Numbered from the stretch's first letter, positions 11,421 to 24,310 are shown. The stretch is DNA of 64,000 bases from Lates calcarifer (GCF_001640805.2 NC_066852.1:4014194-4078193), one strand, 5' to 3'. Notes: generated by a model from the sequence alone, not told the origin. Numbers and translations are program-made.

Positions 11421-14400
11421 GTATTTCAGATTAATAGTTTAGAGTTTATTAAGAGATTATATTTCGTTCTGAGACAAAGAGAGTGAGGACAATGAACCAT
11501 GATTGGTTGAGACCACCTCACTCCATCTGTAAACCTGATATTATCCTCAAGAGAATAAAAACTCTGGCGTTGCAAAAAGACAACGGCTTTGGTTGAAATC
11601 AACTCCAAGCTACACAGCCACTCGCCACTGCACTTTAATTTTCTCTGTTCCTTTGTTCTCTTTTTCACCACGTGCTTTGCAGGTAACTTTTTCTCTAAAC
11701 TAGACACGCAAGTAACTTTCTCTATTTCTTAAACTAAGCAACGTCAAGTTAAGCCAAAGTAACAAAAGTATTTGAATACTAAAAACTTAATTTAAATAAT
11801 AAGTTTTACTCTGAAGAGTAAATTATCCAGAAAACATTAAGTAGACTATGTAAGAGCTTATTTTTCCTCAACCCATGAGAGAGGCCCGCAGATTGCATGA
11901 CCACCTGCAAAGAAACCTGCAAGAAACTAAGTTTGCCGAGACAGAAAGTCTGCGAGTAAACTCAACTAATGCTGAACCGCTGAGACACTGGCAGAATCCG
12001 TCAACATGTTAACCCGAGACACAGCCTCTGGGAGAATCCACCTGGATCCTGCGTTTCCATGGTTACCACCGCAACCTCGGGCGCTTAGATTCCAGCCAAG
12101 TCTGCAGCTGCCGCAACTCACAGTACGCTGGTCTTAACATTCTGCTCGTGACAAGGGTTGATGATAAAATAAGTAAACTTTAATTTCCACCATTGATAGA
12201 CATCTCAAAATTTAATACAAATAGATTGTAGTTTACAGACTATAACGATTTGCTTCCACCAGATCACTCTGCTCATTTTACCTATCTTTGTTTCATCATG
12301 CTAGTTTGATCATCCTTACATTTCTGTTTATATTTTATTTCACATGTTTTCACTGCATATATCTTCACCTTAGTAATCAGTAAATTGTAAATACACCTGT
12401 AGACCCAGCAGTTTTGTGTGTTTCCTTGCAATTGTGAGCTGGATCAATGAATCGAGGATTCACGATCTTAGATATTAGACTGATTAAAATTTACTGTGTG
12501 GATATTATTAAAGAATATTGATGTCAAAATTAATATCCCTGATTTACGTGACAGAATTTGACAATGGTGTCCCATTCAACGAGTGTAAATTGGATTTTCT
12601 AATTATTATTTAGTGCATTTATTCACTATGCATTTATGAATGTAAAAAATTTTAGCAGGAGGCTAAAGCATAACAAAATCTTTAAAAAGTGAAGGGGTAT
12701 GTGCATGTTCTTACAGAAGATACTGTATGAAAACAATAGGGCACTCTGTTCTCCAGTACAAACTCAAAATCACACTCAGCAGAGGTGTGAAAAGACCCAC
12801 TGAGTTTTGGCTGCAGCAGATTTCCCAGAGGGAAACTTTCTTCAACAGTGTATATTGTCAACAACAGTTCAATATGGAGCCACCTGGAAAAAGTAGATCA
12901 TTCAATCTGTACAACTGCAGAGGATATTATTCATAACTCATAACATAACACTGTGGAATGTGTGTGCGATGAAGTGGCCACAGACAGAGCAAAAGTTAAG
13001 AATGTAGTGCAACAATACTCTGTTATCATTGTGTGTTGTCAGACTACTGATGATTGCATACTATAGTCATCTGATATGGCAAACCAAAGGGGCAGCATTG
13101 CAATCTCTCTGGAGGGAAGCTTACTTCCCACAGTCTATTAGGCTTAGAGACAAGAAATGTGAAAAGGGAAGGAAAGTAAAAATCATGAAAATCATGAAGC
13201 AGTGAGTGATGCAAAAAAGGATCTATACTTTGAGAATGAGTGAACAATCACTGTGTACACTTAACAATGTAAAAGTACACCTGTCTGGAACTAGATCAGT
13301 CCACATCTCCAGGGGACACTGAGGAACTCATCTTCGCCAACTCAGATTATTACCCATTCAGCCACAATCTGCCTGGTGGAGGTCAGACCGACAGTGTTAG
13401 ATCTCTGTATCCTGTAATAGGATACACCCAAAAGTGTGCATGCTGTGTACAATTTATTGACATTCTGTTAAATCATTTTTTAGCCTCAAACAGTCAACTC
13501 TGCCATTTGGTTGCATCACTGCATGATCTCAGTCCTGCAGGGGGCAGTTACTGTTTCTGTGTTTTCATCAGCATTTATATAAAGTAAATCACAAAAATGT
13601 GTGGACAGGCCCTGACATTTATCTCACAAGTAAATCCTGTCCTTAACTCTTCCTTTACTTTAGCCTACAATATGGACAGCTCATCAGGGAAACCTCTGTG
13701 AAAACCATCTAATGAGGATGGTGTGCCACACTAACCCAAAGAAGGGAAATGAGTTCATCAACAGTGCTTTGCTCTCTGTTGCAGAGAAGGCACATCAGTC
13801 AGCATTCTGATGCCTTCAGAAAGCGTAGTTAAGTGCAGGGCTAAGGTCATCTCATCAACCTGCACACCAGACACTGTGGATGTCCCTGGGAAGGCTGGGC
13901 TGTTCTGCATGACTGATGCCTTCTACCCACAGGTCTGCTGACTTCCAGTTCTTTCTCAGTAGAGCCAGGGGATTACTCATAACCTCCCAGTCTCTGGTTT
14001 GGTCATACACTGCAAAAGTGTATGTTGTTTACAGTATAACAATGCTGCTTAATGAACCTACAGGAGCAGAGCGACAGCTGTTGTTATAGTGAGTGTACCC
14101 ACTTAAAAACAACATTCTTTTACTCGTAGCTTAGCAGCATTTTAACAAGCAGCCATAGAAACATCAAAGGGAGAGAGCTGAAGCATATTCCCTGATCACA
14201 TGCGATGTTTGTTGTCTCTCAAACGAGAGGAAAAACAGCACAACACTATTATTGTTAGTCAGTGCTGACACTTATTAGCAGTTTCACTGTCTCAGGGGGA
14301 AAAAAGCTTTTTTGGATTTATTTTACTTTGACTGAGCACTTGAATAAAGTGCAGCCTTGTACATGCATAAGCAAACATCCAGTATCAAGAATTTTGTTCT

Positions 14401-14658
14401 ATCTTTTTCTTATTTTTTGTACAATGTCTGTTCTGTGGATCAGCATATGCACCTGAAACTTCAGGATGTGCTTGTTTGCCAAATGTCCAAGGATCAGATG
14501 CACTGTATGTATTTGAAACTTTAAAGTTAGAGATATAGAAGTTACCTGTAGCACAATGCATGGCACAATAGAATCCAGCCTCACTGTGGACTTGAACACA
14601 AAATGGATAATTGTAATTGCAATCAGTCAAATTGCTGATTGACCGATTACAATTTCCT
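11421..14658. other. Unassigned region, GC-richer patch at 11870-12140
   Basis: No domain-bearing frame. The 11500-12140 part ('AGAGAATAAAAACTCTGG' and a GC-richer tract with several CpG) could be the remains of an LTR or another element's leader, but I see no paired LTR, primer-binding site or gag. The rest is AT-rich spacer. Confidence 0.35.
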
Positions 14659-14691
14659 GATGCCAGACTTAATCTTTTTAAGTCTGGCATC
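14659..14691. repeat. Perfect short hairpin
   Basis: 'GATGCCAGACTTAA' (14659-14672) and its exact reverse complement (14678-14691) are separated by TCTTT. Nothing nearby identifies it as an element end or a small RNA. Confidence 0.8.
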
Positions 14692-15600
14692 TGCTTCTGA
14701 AATAATGTTAATAATACTAAATGTCATATGATAATAAGACGCAGGTGGAACTGAGTTCCTGCACCTGGTCAATCCAAAGACAACATATATTTTTTCTTCT
14801 TCTTCTTGTGAATTATAAATCTCAGAATTATCAGTGATATCAAAGGTGAACATTCTAGAGCTTCCACATTAATAAACCTATTACAGTAAAATAATGGCCC
14901 TCATCACTTTCATAAGCCTGTGCAGGCCAGGTTGGTGGATTGAATGTCAACATTGGAAAATATTCATTAGTTACAATTCTAATGATTTGTGTTGCTACAG
15001 AGTACCACCTTTGCAGAGCCATTGCTTGTGGGCTGAACCACATGCATGAACTGAATATACACACATTCACTTTCCAGATGCTGAGGTTAAATTACATTAT
15101 TTCAGCTGTCATCGTACTGTGTCCTAAATGATGTGGAGAAAGATAAACCTCGAGCTGACCACTCACAGTCCTTCTCTTTGTTTTTAACATCAGCCTCAGG
15201 GCTGGACTGGGACAAAAAAAATGCCCCAGCATTTCCAGCCAGAGTAACCCACCACAGTCGATCACACACCACCCATCTCCTCATCATATGTATACCAACT
15301 GTGCTGCTCCCAAGAAGCACTAAAGCCATGTATAAGTAAGAGGGAATCTAATAACATTAAGATAGAGGAAACATGATAAATAACTCTCTAACCAGTCTGT
15401 CAGGTCCCATTCATTATTTCTACCACAACAACACTACTACACCACCACACTACCACTATATCACTAATACATGCTCTGCTGGAATTGGACCAACTGATTT
15501 TTTGATTTGTCATTATCACAACCAAACATAACACCAAGCAACAACCAAACACACTTATAGCATGAATTTAACGAATGAATAATCTAATAATGACTTAAGA
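14692..15600. other. Unassigned spacer
   Basis: Opposite-strand frames overlap between 14855 and 15339, but none has a recognisable motif. AT-rich, no element named. Confidence 0.4.
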
Positions 15601-15705
15601 GATTCAAGACAAGATTCAAGATATTTTTATTGTCAATTTTCTCTATGTGTAGGACATACAGAAAAATTGAAAAAAATGTTTCTCTCTCACTTAGTAGAAA
15701 GAATA

Positions 15706-15707
<2 letters not shown>

Positions 15708-15742
<35 letters not shown>
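15708..15742. repeat. (TA)n microsatellite
   Basis: About 34 bases of alternating TA inside the LINE 3' UTR. It produces the isoleucine/tyrosine run in the minus-strand frame at 15584-15883. Confidence 0.95.
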
Positions 15743-15748
<6 letters not shown>

Positions 15749-15884
15749 ACATATATAGAATAGAATAAGAATAAAAATACATAAAATGTATAAAAAATAG
15801 AATATACAAAATATGTAGCTCAACCTATATACAACAGAGGCAGTAGTGCAATATGGTAGCAGCTGACCTTGTGTAATGGGCATG

Positions 15885-16175
15885 TTACAGTACAGGGGCA
15901 GGGGGCAGAGGGGGGAGGTGGTGAGCAGAGTTTAGTATCCTGACAGCCTGGTGGAAGAAGCTGTTTAGCAGTCTGGAGGAGCGGGCCTGGAGGCTCCAGT
16001 ACCTTTTCCCTGAGGGCAGAAGACTGAAGAGAGAGTGTGAGGGGTGGGAGGTGTCAACAGCAATGCTGATGGCTCTGCGGGTGTGGAAAATGTCTGTGAG
16101 GGAGGGCAGAGGGGCACCAATGATTTTGCTGGCTGTGTTCACAGTGCGTTGCAGGCAGTGCAGCCTCCATACCAC
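15885..16175 (-). pseudogene. Rex1/CR1-type LINE ORF2, C-terminal end
   Basis: The 96-residue frame reads 'CLQRTVNTASKIIGAPLPSL', then 'DIFHTRR', then 'HPSHSLFSLLPSGKRYWSL' and 'SSRLLNSFFHQAVRILN'. This order is the C-terminal tail of the fish Rex1/CR1-like LINE protein, downstream of the reverse transcriptase. The conserved 'HP.H.LF.LLPSGKRY' block is well preserved. No catalytic part is present, so it has no activity alone. The apparent Met start is internal to the former protein. A longer copy of the same kind of element is at 48221-49695. Confidence 0.78.
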
Positions 16176-16349
16176 ACAGTTATACAGCCAGTGAGGATAC
16201 TCTCAATGGTGCCCCAGTAGAAGGAGCACATGATGGGGGATGGGACTCGTGCTCTCCTCAGTTTGCAAAGAGAGTAGAGGCAATAATCTCAGATCCATAT
16301 GAACACATAAATCACTGTGTTTCCCTTAAGAAAACTTTGGACCCTCAAC

Positions 16350-16446
16350 ATGGTACTTTTAAATGTCAGATCCCATTTAAATAAGACATTTCTTTTTAAT
16401 GACCTGATTTTAGATTTCAAGAAACTGATACATGGCTACTCTGATT
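16350..16446 (+). pseudogene. LINE endonuclease N-terminal fragment
   Basis: A 31-codon frame, 'MVLLNVRSHLNKTFLFNDLI' and onward, matches the opening block of APE-type LINE endonucleases ('N.RS..NK...L.D'). It is on the opposite strand to the adjacent Rex1-type 3' end. No later endonuclease block ('TETW') follows, so this is a small remnant. The assignment depends on one motif. Confidence 0.45.
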
Positions 16447-17956
16447 GAAACATCCCTACTCACTATTATATTTGTGTTTTTTTTTGTGTGTTTTAAGGAA
16501 AAGTACACACACAGTGTAGTTATGTAGTACGTAGTATGATTCATGATAATTGTGATTTTTTGACAATCTTGATCACTTGTATTGTGCAGCCTGTTCAACA
16601 TGTCGGAAAAGTGGATAGATAGTGGAGCTACACTGTTTCTCCTTCTGGAGCTGGAAAAGACCATCTGAACCATATGTAGACCAAACACATAACAGGAATA
16701 GCTTGACAGTTGTCCTGTGCAATATATGTCTGTCAATCTGTCATCTGCTCCTAAATACGAACAGTTTGACTGGATGAGATGAATAAATGATCACAAATAA
16801 ATAATTAAAAGTATTAAGTGACACTGGGGGAAAAGGAGGGAAATTCTCCTTAAGGATAAACAAACCAAAGCCAAAGAAAGAAATTCGGACACTCCAGTCT
16901 GTCTGTGTGTCCCCAGATCAGGTTTTACCCAAGCTGCATTTCAAAATGATTCTATTTAATTTGATACACACAGTGAAAAGTGATACAGAAATTTATAAAA
17001 AGCCTATTGTTAGTATTAGATCTCCTGCTAAAGTTTATTTTCCCATCTGGAGAAAATTTATTTATTTACTAATTTATCAAAGTGAAAGCAAACACATTTC
17101 AGAATGCACAAACATGCTGATTATTCAAGAACTCAAATACACTGCTTTTATGTCAAGTCAATAGTATTTACAGTTTTCTAATATATCCATATTGGTTCTC
17201 AAGAGTCTGAGTTTTCCATCTGTATGAACAATGTCATGTCGGCCATCCACCTCTGAAAGGAAGGGAGAGAAGGTGACTTCCACTCCCTCAGAATTAATCT
17301 TTTGGCTACAGTCACTCCTGTTGTCAGAGATAGTTGCATGGCTGCAAGGAGGCGCATGAAGGTCTGCGATCAACCAACGATGGCCAGACCGGGTTTCATA
17401 AGGAGAGGCATTTTGATAGTATCATGGATATTTGACATCAGCACAAGCTCTTTGAGCTCTCTGAGCCACAGCTCAGATCAGCCACAATTTAACCAAGCTG
17501 GACACTCTAAACAAGAGTTTAGAAAGAGACTTTAGAAACACATTGTATTTTTCATATTTTGAAGTGAAATCATACATGGGTAAATGTGTTGATGACATGG
17601 TACGGACAAAGACTCTATCCAGAGCCAAAAGAAGCTGCCTTTCAGTCTGGTGACAAAGATACATATTACAAACAGAACAGGCAGGTAGACAGAATGTTAA
17701 TGAATCATTAGCCTAATGAATAGTTCATAATTATCTGTGAAATGGACTGATGGCCACTCTCCTCATAAGTCGTCTCTGATTAATTCTGAATCAGCCATTG
17801 AACTTCAACAGCTAATGACTCATCCACAACTCATTATTTCATCATTAGTTATTCTCTCTCTGCACCTCTAAGTAGTACCACATCACACTGAGTAGTTACT
17901 GAGTAGTCCCTCATTACTTCATGATTATCTGACCATTATGTTTTGTTTTGTGTATA
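16447..17956. other. Unassigned spacer
   Basis: No recognisable coding or repeat feature. Frames at 16410-16736 (minus) and 16907-17164 (plus) lack motifs. Confidence 0.45.
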
Positions 17957-18562
17957 CTATGGATGGTGGTTCACTCTGCTCCATTGTCCAAGACTGCATG
18001 AGTATGTAGTTTTTTTTTTTCTATGGCTCACAATTACTGGTAAACCCTTCCACCCTGCTTGGATGGAGTGAATGGTGGTTCTGAACCTGCTTTGTTGATG
18101 ACAGTAAGAACTGTGTATTTTCTGGCCTTCTCTATAGGTTTTCTTTAGTGTGTATTCCTCTGTGATGTGGCTTGTATGGCTACATCTCCTGTTATGTTTT
18201 CCACCAGCAGTCCTGGGGGGACCAATAAATGGAGCTGGTGTCAGTATGTTGGCATCAGAGAAAGCTGATATGTTTGTTGGATTAAGGTACCAATCCAGTC
18301 AATATAAATGGGCTGTCTGAGTCATTGGAGTGGACTGATATCCTAGCTGTTGTACTACAGTTGACTCTCGGAGCTGTGGTTGGTACACTGGCAGAACTTC
18401 ATTTGGGTTGACTAGCTGAGATCCTGGGTGTGGCAATGTAATGTTAGCTGGGTAAAATGTAGATAGCATCATCCCTGAGGGAGCTTGATGGTACACTGGA
18501 AGGCAGGTACAGTTTGGGTGTACAGCACTGCTAACTGTATAACTTGCTGTTCTGACTACAAC
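17957..18562 (-). other. Unidentified 202-codon frame with one internal TGA
   Basis: On the minus strand one frame stays open from 18562 to a TAG at 17957-17959, except for a TGA at 18299-18301. The upstream part (about 87 codons) is rich in Pro, Gln, Ser and Thr, for example 'LPVYHQAPSGMMLSTFYPAN' and 'VLPVYQPQLRESTVVQQL'. The downstream part (113 codons) has no Met and becomes basic and Ser/Thr-rich. I do not recognise either half. A pyrimidine-rich 'CTGCCTTCCAG' precedes 'TGTACC' at about 18496-18506, so a 3' splice site is possible. It may be a pseudogene exon, two chance frames, or part of an unknown element. In so long a window such a frame can occur by chance. Confidence 0.25.
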
Positions 18563-19880
18563 TTAATACTTATATTTTGTGTTGGATCACAGTGCAGCCT
18601 TGTCACTTGTGCTGTTAATTGCAATTAATTTTTTTCCAAATGAGACATTTCAAAACCCAGTTGGAGACATGATCTGCATCCACAAATCCATCTGCTGTCA
18701 GTTCCACTTTCATAATAACTGAAAATGAGAAATAATTATTGTAGTAAGACAACAGCAATAATGTGTGAATGAATGAATGTGAATGTGTGGCTAAGATAAG
18801 ATGAGGCTTACCTACGCCTGTTGGCCCACCTAACCTAAAGTCAATTGTAAAGACTGGTCTTAACAAAGACCAACTTAGCATTTAGGACCAGGCTTAGTAA
18901 AGACCAGTTGGTGAAACTGGGTCAGGTGGTGAAAACATGTGGAGTGAGGAGTTGTTTACAGATGCAATAGATAGAGGCCAGTAGGTGGACTAAGGAGGGA
19001 CAAAGCTGGCCAGCTGGGTTGTTGAATAGAGCTCCATCCATTGTAAGAGAATCAATGAACATTGCAGAAATAGCCACAGATATTACAGAAGAAATCATCC
19101 CTTCCCTGCATATATACAGACTGTGCATAGTATTTCTGATCTATGCAATCCCTGATGGTCCATTTGAAAGATCACAGGGTCATAGAGGATTTCTGGTGGT
19201 CTTGTTGGCTTTCAAGTAAACTGTGCCTTGTGTGACTTTAATAAGATAGCTCAAGGCATATATTGCTAATCTAGGTAACCATCTGAAGATCAGAGAAATT
19301 TCCTTCAAATTATACATTTTCTTTGGTTTGCTATCACACAAATCTCAAATACTACTATAACAGATTTTAAGTAGCTTAGTGTCCAATAAAGAGGAAATGA
19401 GGTATTGGCAGAATGTGAAATAGCTGTTGAATTGGAGTCAAATGTTACTGACAATGATGTTCTCATGCTTCTTCAGGATAATGTGACCATGAATGATGAT
19501 ACCACTGAAAAAATTCTGGAAAGTCCTGCATCTTTACTTCTGTGTATGCAAGCAGTCTTGCTTGTTTCCAAATTAGGAACCTTGGAAATTGTCAGTGAAT
19601 TTCATGAAATGTTTTGTTTTGTGATCTAAGGAATGCAGTAAATAAGGTATCAGAGCAGGACATTAATAATATTGATGACAACACTATAACTTTAATAACT
19701 GGTGCCTTGCACAACCTCAGTTTGCTTTGCTCTGTTTCAAAAAGTGTGTGTCTAGGATCAGACAGAAATTTGAATCTGACTGAATGTGTTAGATTTGCCA
19801 TCAAATAAAACCTCTGCAAACTCTGCAAACAGCATTAAATGGTAGTACGGTTCTATGACAGATGTTTGGACTGAATCCTC
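18563..19880. other. Unassigned region with overlapping short frames
   Basis: Plus-strand frames at 19405-19629 (74 residues, acidic, with 'ESNVTDNDVLMLLQDNVTM') and 19614-19808 (64 residues) overlap by 16 bases in different registers. They could be one frame-shifted coding remnant. No family is recognised. Two 'AAGACCAGTTGG'-like motifs lie at 18868-18912. Confidence 0.25.
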
Positions 19881-19881
19881 A

Positions 19882-19939
<58 letters not shown>
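19881..19939. repeat. (ATT)n microsatellite
   Basis: About 19 uninterrupted ATT units. Confidence 0.95.
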
Positions 19940-20612
19940 GCACATTTCATCTTAGGAATATCATAGAAATCTCAGGTTTTCACTGAATAATAAAATTATT
20001 AAATAAAAAATTTAATAAAATTATTTGGTTTACAAAATTGTTGGACAATAGCTGCATATGATTTCAAACATGAAGAGTAATACGGGGATGTTGGATCACA
20101 GTGAAGACTGGACTGTGTGTGATTTGCAACCAGGGATTTGTTTAATGCCTCACAGAGAAAGATCACTAGTTAGGTTCTGTAGGTTTCTTAGAGTGCAGTC
20201 AGCATAGCAAGTAGCAGTCAAATGTCTGGATATTTTGGTTTCCATTTCATTATGATGATGATGTTTAAGTTGATAGTTCATTATTCTATGCTTTGTTGCA
20301 ATCACACATAATTGTGTTACACTGATCCTTCATATATGACAGTAATAATGAATCTGCTAATAATAATAATCTTGATCCATGTGATTCATAGATATTTTCT
20401 ATACAATTTTGATTAATGGGTAATTTTGTTTTTGTGAGCATAGAATGCTTAAAGGGCGGAAATGGAATTTACAGAGCTTAGGTATTCTTCAGAATGACTG
20501 TACTTTGTGCCATACCATGTGGAAAACAGAAAGTATTTCTGATTCTGAATTTTTTGTTGTTTTGAAAGTTTTGTTACAATTACATTAATTACATTACATA
20601 TCTTTCTGGAGT
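19940..20612. other. Unassigned AT-rich spacer
   Basis: No gene or element seen. Confidence 0.5.
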
Positions 20613-20952
20613 GGGCGGCACAGTGGTGCAGTGGTTAGCACTGTCACCTCACAGCAAGAAGGCAAGAAGGGTTTAATGCCTGGTTCGAGCCCAGGGAGTT
20701 TGCATGTTCTCCCTGTGTCTGCATGGATTCTCTCTGGGTACTCTGGCTTCCTCCCACAGTCCAAAGACATGCAGGTTAGGTTAATTGGTGACTCTAAATT
20801 GCCCGTAGGTGTGAATGTGAGTGTGAATGGTTGTTTGTCTCTTTTGTTGTGTTGGACTGGCGATCCATACAGGGTGTACCCCACTGCCCAGTGTCAGCTG
20901 GGATAGGTTCCAGCACCTTAACGGATAAGTGGTATAGATAATGGATGGATGC
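20613..20952 (+). mobile_element. tRNA-headed SINE, (GGAT)n tail family, near full length
   Basis: The head carries Pol III-like boxes: 'GTGCAGTGGTTAGCAC' (A-box region) and 'GGTTCGAGCCC' (B-box). The body has the 'TTCCTCCCACAGTCCAAAG' core and 'CTCTAAATTGCCCGTAGGTG', widespread in fish. Then 'GGTGTACCCCACTGCCCAGT' and 'CAGCTGGGATAGG' lead to an 'ATGGATGGAT' tail. A 5'-truncated copy is at 27108-27369. Transcription would start within the head from internal promoters. Frames within it are not genes. Confidence 0.85.
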
Positions 20953-21926
20953 AAGGATCTCTCTGGAGCTCTTTTTCCAGTGGTCCTTGGCTCTTGGATT
21001 ACTCTTCTGACTAGATTTCTTGCATTTTTTCTTGCATGACAGGTTGGTAGCCAATGATTTTTTTTACTTGCATTCAGGTGGTGGGTGACCCTTCTAGTAC
21101 TAACCTTCCAGCATGCACTAACCTAACTGTTGCTAAGTCCCACAGGTAGGAGAACTAATCAGTGGAATCATCTGTTTTCCTGCTTTTTTAAACTGTGTTC
21201 AAAGCTTTTTTTCTTTGTCATCCCACTTTACTGCATTGTCTGTGGAGTCATATTCTGATACTCCACTTAGCTCCAGTTTGAGCCTTTAATGTAATATCAT
21301 CACATCACATTTGTGTTGGCTAAGCATCTTGTATAACTGTAAAGTAACTGCTACTTTGTTCAACATGTAACACACTGTATTTCTTCAAATGCTTTGTCAA
21401 TCTGTGTAAAAGTATTCACTAAGCAGATTTTCAATCTGCAATCTTCTTATTCCAACTGAAGTTTGCATCCAAAGTAGTACATTTAATACGTCACAACAAA
21501 AATAAAAAACAACATAAATGTTGTACAAATGAGAACACCATGGAAAAGAAAGGTCAAAATTTCAAATCATTGGTTCATATCATATTGTGTGTGATGCATA
21601 AAGTCTGTTTGGAGTAAGAAGTGGATTTGGTGTGTACTACACAATACTTGGAAGTTCTCATCATTGTACAATGTTACAGTGAACTCTGAGGTGCATCAGT
21701 CCAGAAAATGAACATGTGTTGTTCCTGGCTTTGAACAATTGGTTCTATGGAATTTGTTGAGATTGTAAGTGCTGACAAATGTTAGAGTTTGATCTGTGCT
21801 GGCACCTAACAGCAAAGGTTTATTTTTTTGCTGTTTTAATATTTTCCATATACTGATCAGTGTTACTGGGCATGTGAGCATATGTGAAGTTGAAAATGCT
21901 GCAAATATAAAGACACTCAGTCCTCA
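20953..21926. other. Unassigned spacer
   Basis: No gene or element recognised. Confidence 0.5.
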
Positions 21927-22180
21927 GAAATGGCAGTTGACAGTAGTTTCCATATAGGTCTTGAATAAGGCAGAGCAGTAAGTGTTTTTGAACGTTAATT
22001 GTTCAGTATAGATTATGTCAAATAGCCAAGCTGAAATAGACATATAAATGTACAAATTACATTGTAAGATCTAACACAAACATAACAGGTAAAATTAGTT
22101 TTGCTTAAAGGTTCAATACAGTCACACATTAAAATCAAGTAATTTGACCTCATTAATTCCAACTGAAACAGATTTCACAG
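21927..22180 (+). repeat. Dispersed direct repeat, copy 1
   Basis: The segment from 'GAAATGGCAGTTGACAG' to 'CAGATTTCACAG' recurs at 24385-24661 in the same orientation, with only scattered substitutions and two small indels. No coding capacity or terminal repeats are visible. Confidence 0.9.
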
Positions 22181-24310
22181 ATTGTCCTTTACTACAAACC
22201 TGAATCAGCTACACTAAGACAAGAGTATACACAACATCTTATCTGTATTAGGCTGAATTACGCTAGTTTCTCTGTCCCTATCCTGTCATTATTATATCTG
22301 TGACTTTAACCTGTCTTTGGGGTCCTGTATAGATGGCATCTCTGTACATAACATTCCCACATTCAAAGAACAGCCAAAACAATTGAAAAAACTGACAAAC
22401 CTAAGTGAACTAAACTGAGATGAGTATACACAGCATTGTTGATTGATTCCTCATTAAGATACCACTTGGTTGTGTTACAAGAACAAGTTGTATTTTATGA
22501 GGTAAAGGCAAACCTTACTTGACCTTATCACTAAAGTCAGCATCATCTAGATAATCCAGAGGCTTGATGATTTTTGACTCCTGTATACTACTAAATAAAG
22601 TGAAAGAAAGGCCTCACCTACAACTATTCATCAATTATAGAATGTGACAGAAGGAATGGCCCTCATCAAGACCTTTTGGTTTAAGTGTCTGTAGCTTACA
22701 AATTTGAACACCTTCCTGCCATGTCAGGCCAGGAGCAGGTGTAGATCAACCTGTGATGTTTACCTGACAGAGGTCTTAATCAGTTATCAGTACTGTGGAA
22801 ATTCTTTGGTTCCTTAACAAATATAATGAGTCTAAAATATGTGTACTTGTGTAACATGTAACAATATTTAATTGTAGTATCAATTGTTGTAAAATTACAT
22901 GCTTAGTCTCTATGTCATCAAAGACTGCTATGACCTTGGTTTCCGCTGTGGTAGACTGTGAACTTCTTCGTTTAATTCTCCAAATGGAACACAAACATTA
23001 CTGAGCCAGAGACAGTTGTTCATTCAAAGGAAATTATAAAAGGCTGTCACATGAGTAATAATGTACCTTAATGATGTTTCATCCTTGGGATGATATTCCT
23101 TCCATAAGTTGAATTCTGATTGCACATAATTAGTGGATGTCTCTTAAAAAGCTCAGAGATTTTTTCCTGTGTCCACAGTGAAAGTGAGAGGAACTAAAAA
23201 GAGAAAGGCCGACAAAATACAATTCTCTACTGAGTGACACTTCAATTAGCCTGCTGTCCTCCCTGGCTCCAACAGTCAGAGGGTGAACGATGCAGCGACA
23301 AGGCAGGTCATTAAAACATCTTTAAAACTCCTTTCGCTTACTCAAGGCCAGCGATTAAATATCTAGTCCCTGACAGGTTGCCAGACCTTGTTCTCATCTC
23401 CCCCAAGAAATAAAAGGAATTTCATTCTAATAACAAAGGCCAAATGATTGAACACAGAGGGAACAAAAAGGTCTCTGTGCTCACACTTGGACACCTGTGT
23501 AGGCAGGTCTCCTGCTTCTTCTCCTACATGCCTCTTATCCTTTAGTCTCCGTACAACAAAGACATATTGAATCAGTTTACATTAGTTCAGTAGCTTCATG
23601 CATTTGGGATTACTGGTATTCAAAACAGACCTCTTCCTGATTCTCAGCAAAGGAGATTTTCTTCATAATAAAAATAGACTGGAATTGGGAGGTGGCAGAG
23701 AGTAAACCCACAGGAACTCAGTGAAGACACATTTTGTTTTTGTTTGTTTTTCACTGTGGTCAGTGTGTTTGTGTGTCCATGGGTATCTGAGCAAATCAAA
23801 GCGCTGCACACAGCTCTACAGTGAAAAAAGATTTTACTCATACAAAGAATAGAAAATCAACATGTGGCAAAGATATGATGGGGGGCTGGCACAAATAAAT
23901 CACTGTATGGGAAATACTGAGAGGAGTAAAAATATTTTTGTCTCAGTATAACTGCAGCAGGCCACAGGATGATGTGGCCCAGGGCACATCTTCACTTAAA
24001 GAATGTGGCCATTTGTGGCCCAGACCACCTCTGAATGTGGTCTGAGTCTGTGTTAATGCCTGATCTGAACAGGGCCAATGTCTCATGGTAGATTGATTTT
24101 TTTTTTTTTTTCTTTAATTGAAAATTTTATTCCTGCAACTAGAACCCAACTTCAGAGAAGGGGAAGGTCCCCTCTAGACCAGAATCTTCTCCACAGGACC
24201 AGCATCACCTGCATGGTCATTTAACCTGAATCTGGACTCTGTCACTGTTGAGTTACTGCCAAGAGCCAGCAGCCCTTGATAACCCTCAGCACACCATTTG
24301 CTGCCACAAC
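22181..24310. other. Unassigned spacer between the two repeat copies
   Basis: No gene recognised. It contains a T-run at 24097-24111. Confidence 0.45.

Larger units (their letters stand above)
15601..16290 (-). mobile_element. Rex1/CR1-type LINE, 3' end
   Basis: Reading on the minus strand, the C-terminal coding end (16175-15885) is followed by an AT-rich 3' UTR. It ends at 15601 with 'AATATCTTGAATCTTG', the usual direct-repeat-like 3' terminus of these fish LINEs. Upstream sequence to about 16290 still encodes the preceding block ('ESILTGCITVWYGGC') with disruptions. A (TA)n microsatellite has grown inside the 3' UTR. This is a typical 5'-truncated insertion. Confidence 0.75.

Noticed and set aside
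11500..12140. LTR of an endogenous retrovirus
   Set aside because: TATA-like and GC-richer parts are suggestive, but no second LTR, primer-binding site or viral gene is visible.
20594..21054. Minus and plus frames across the SINE at 20.6 kb
   Set aside because: They translate SINE sequence or its flank and recur only because the repeat does.
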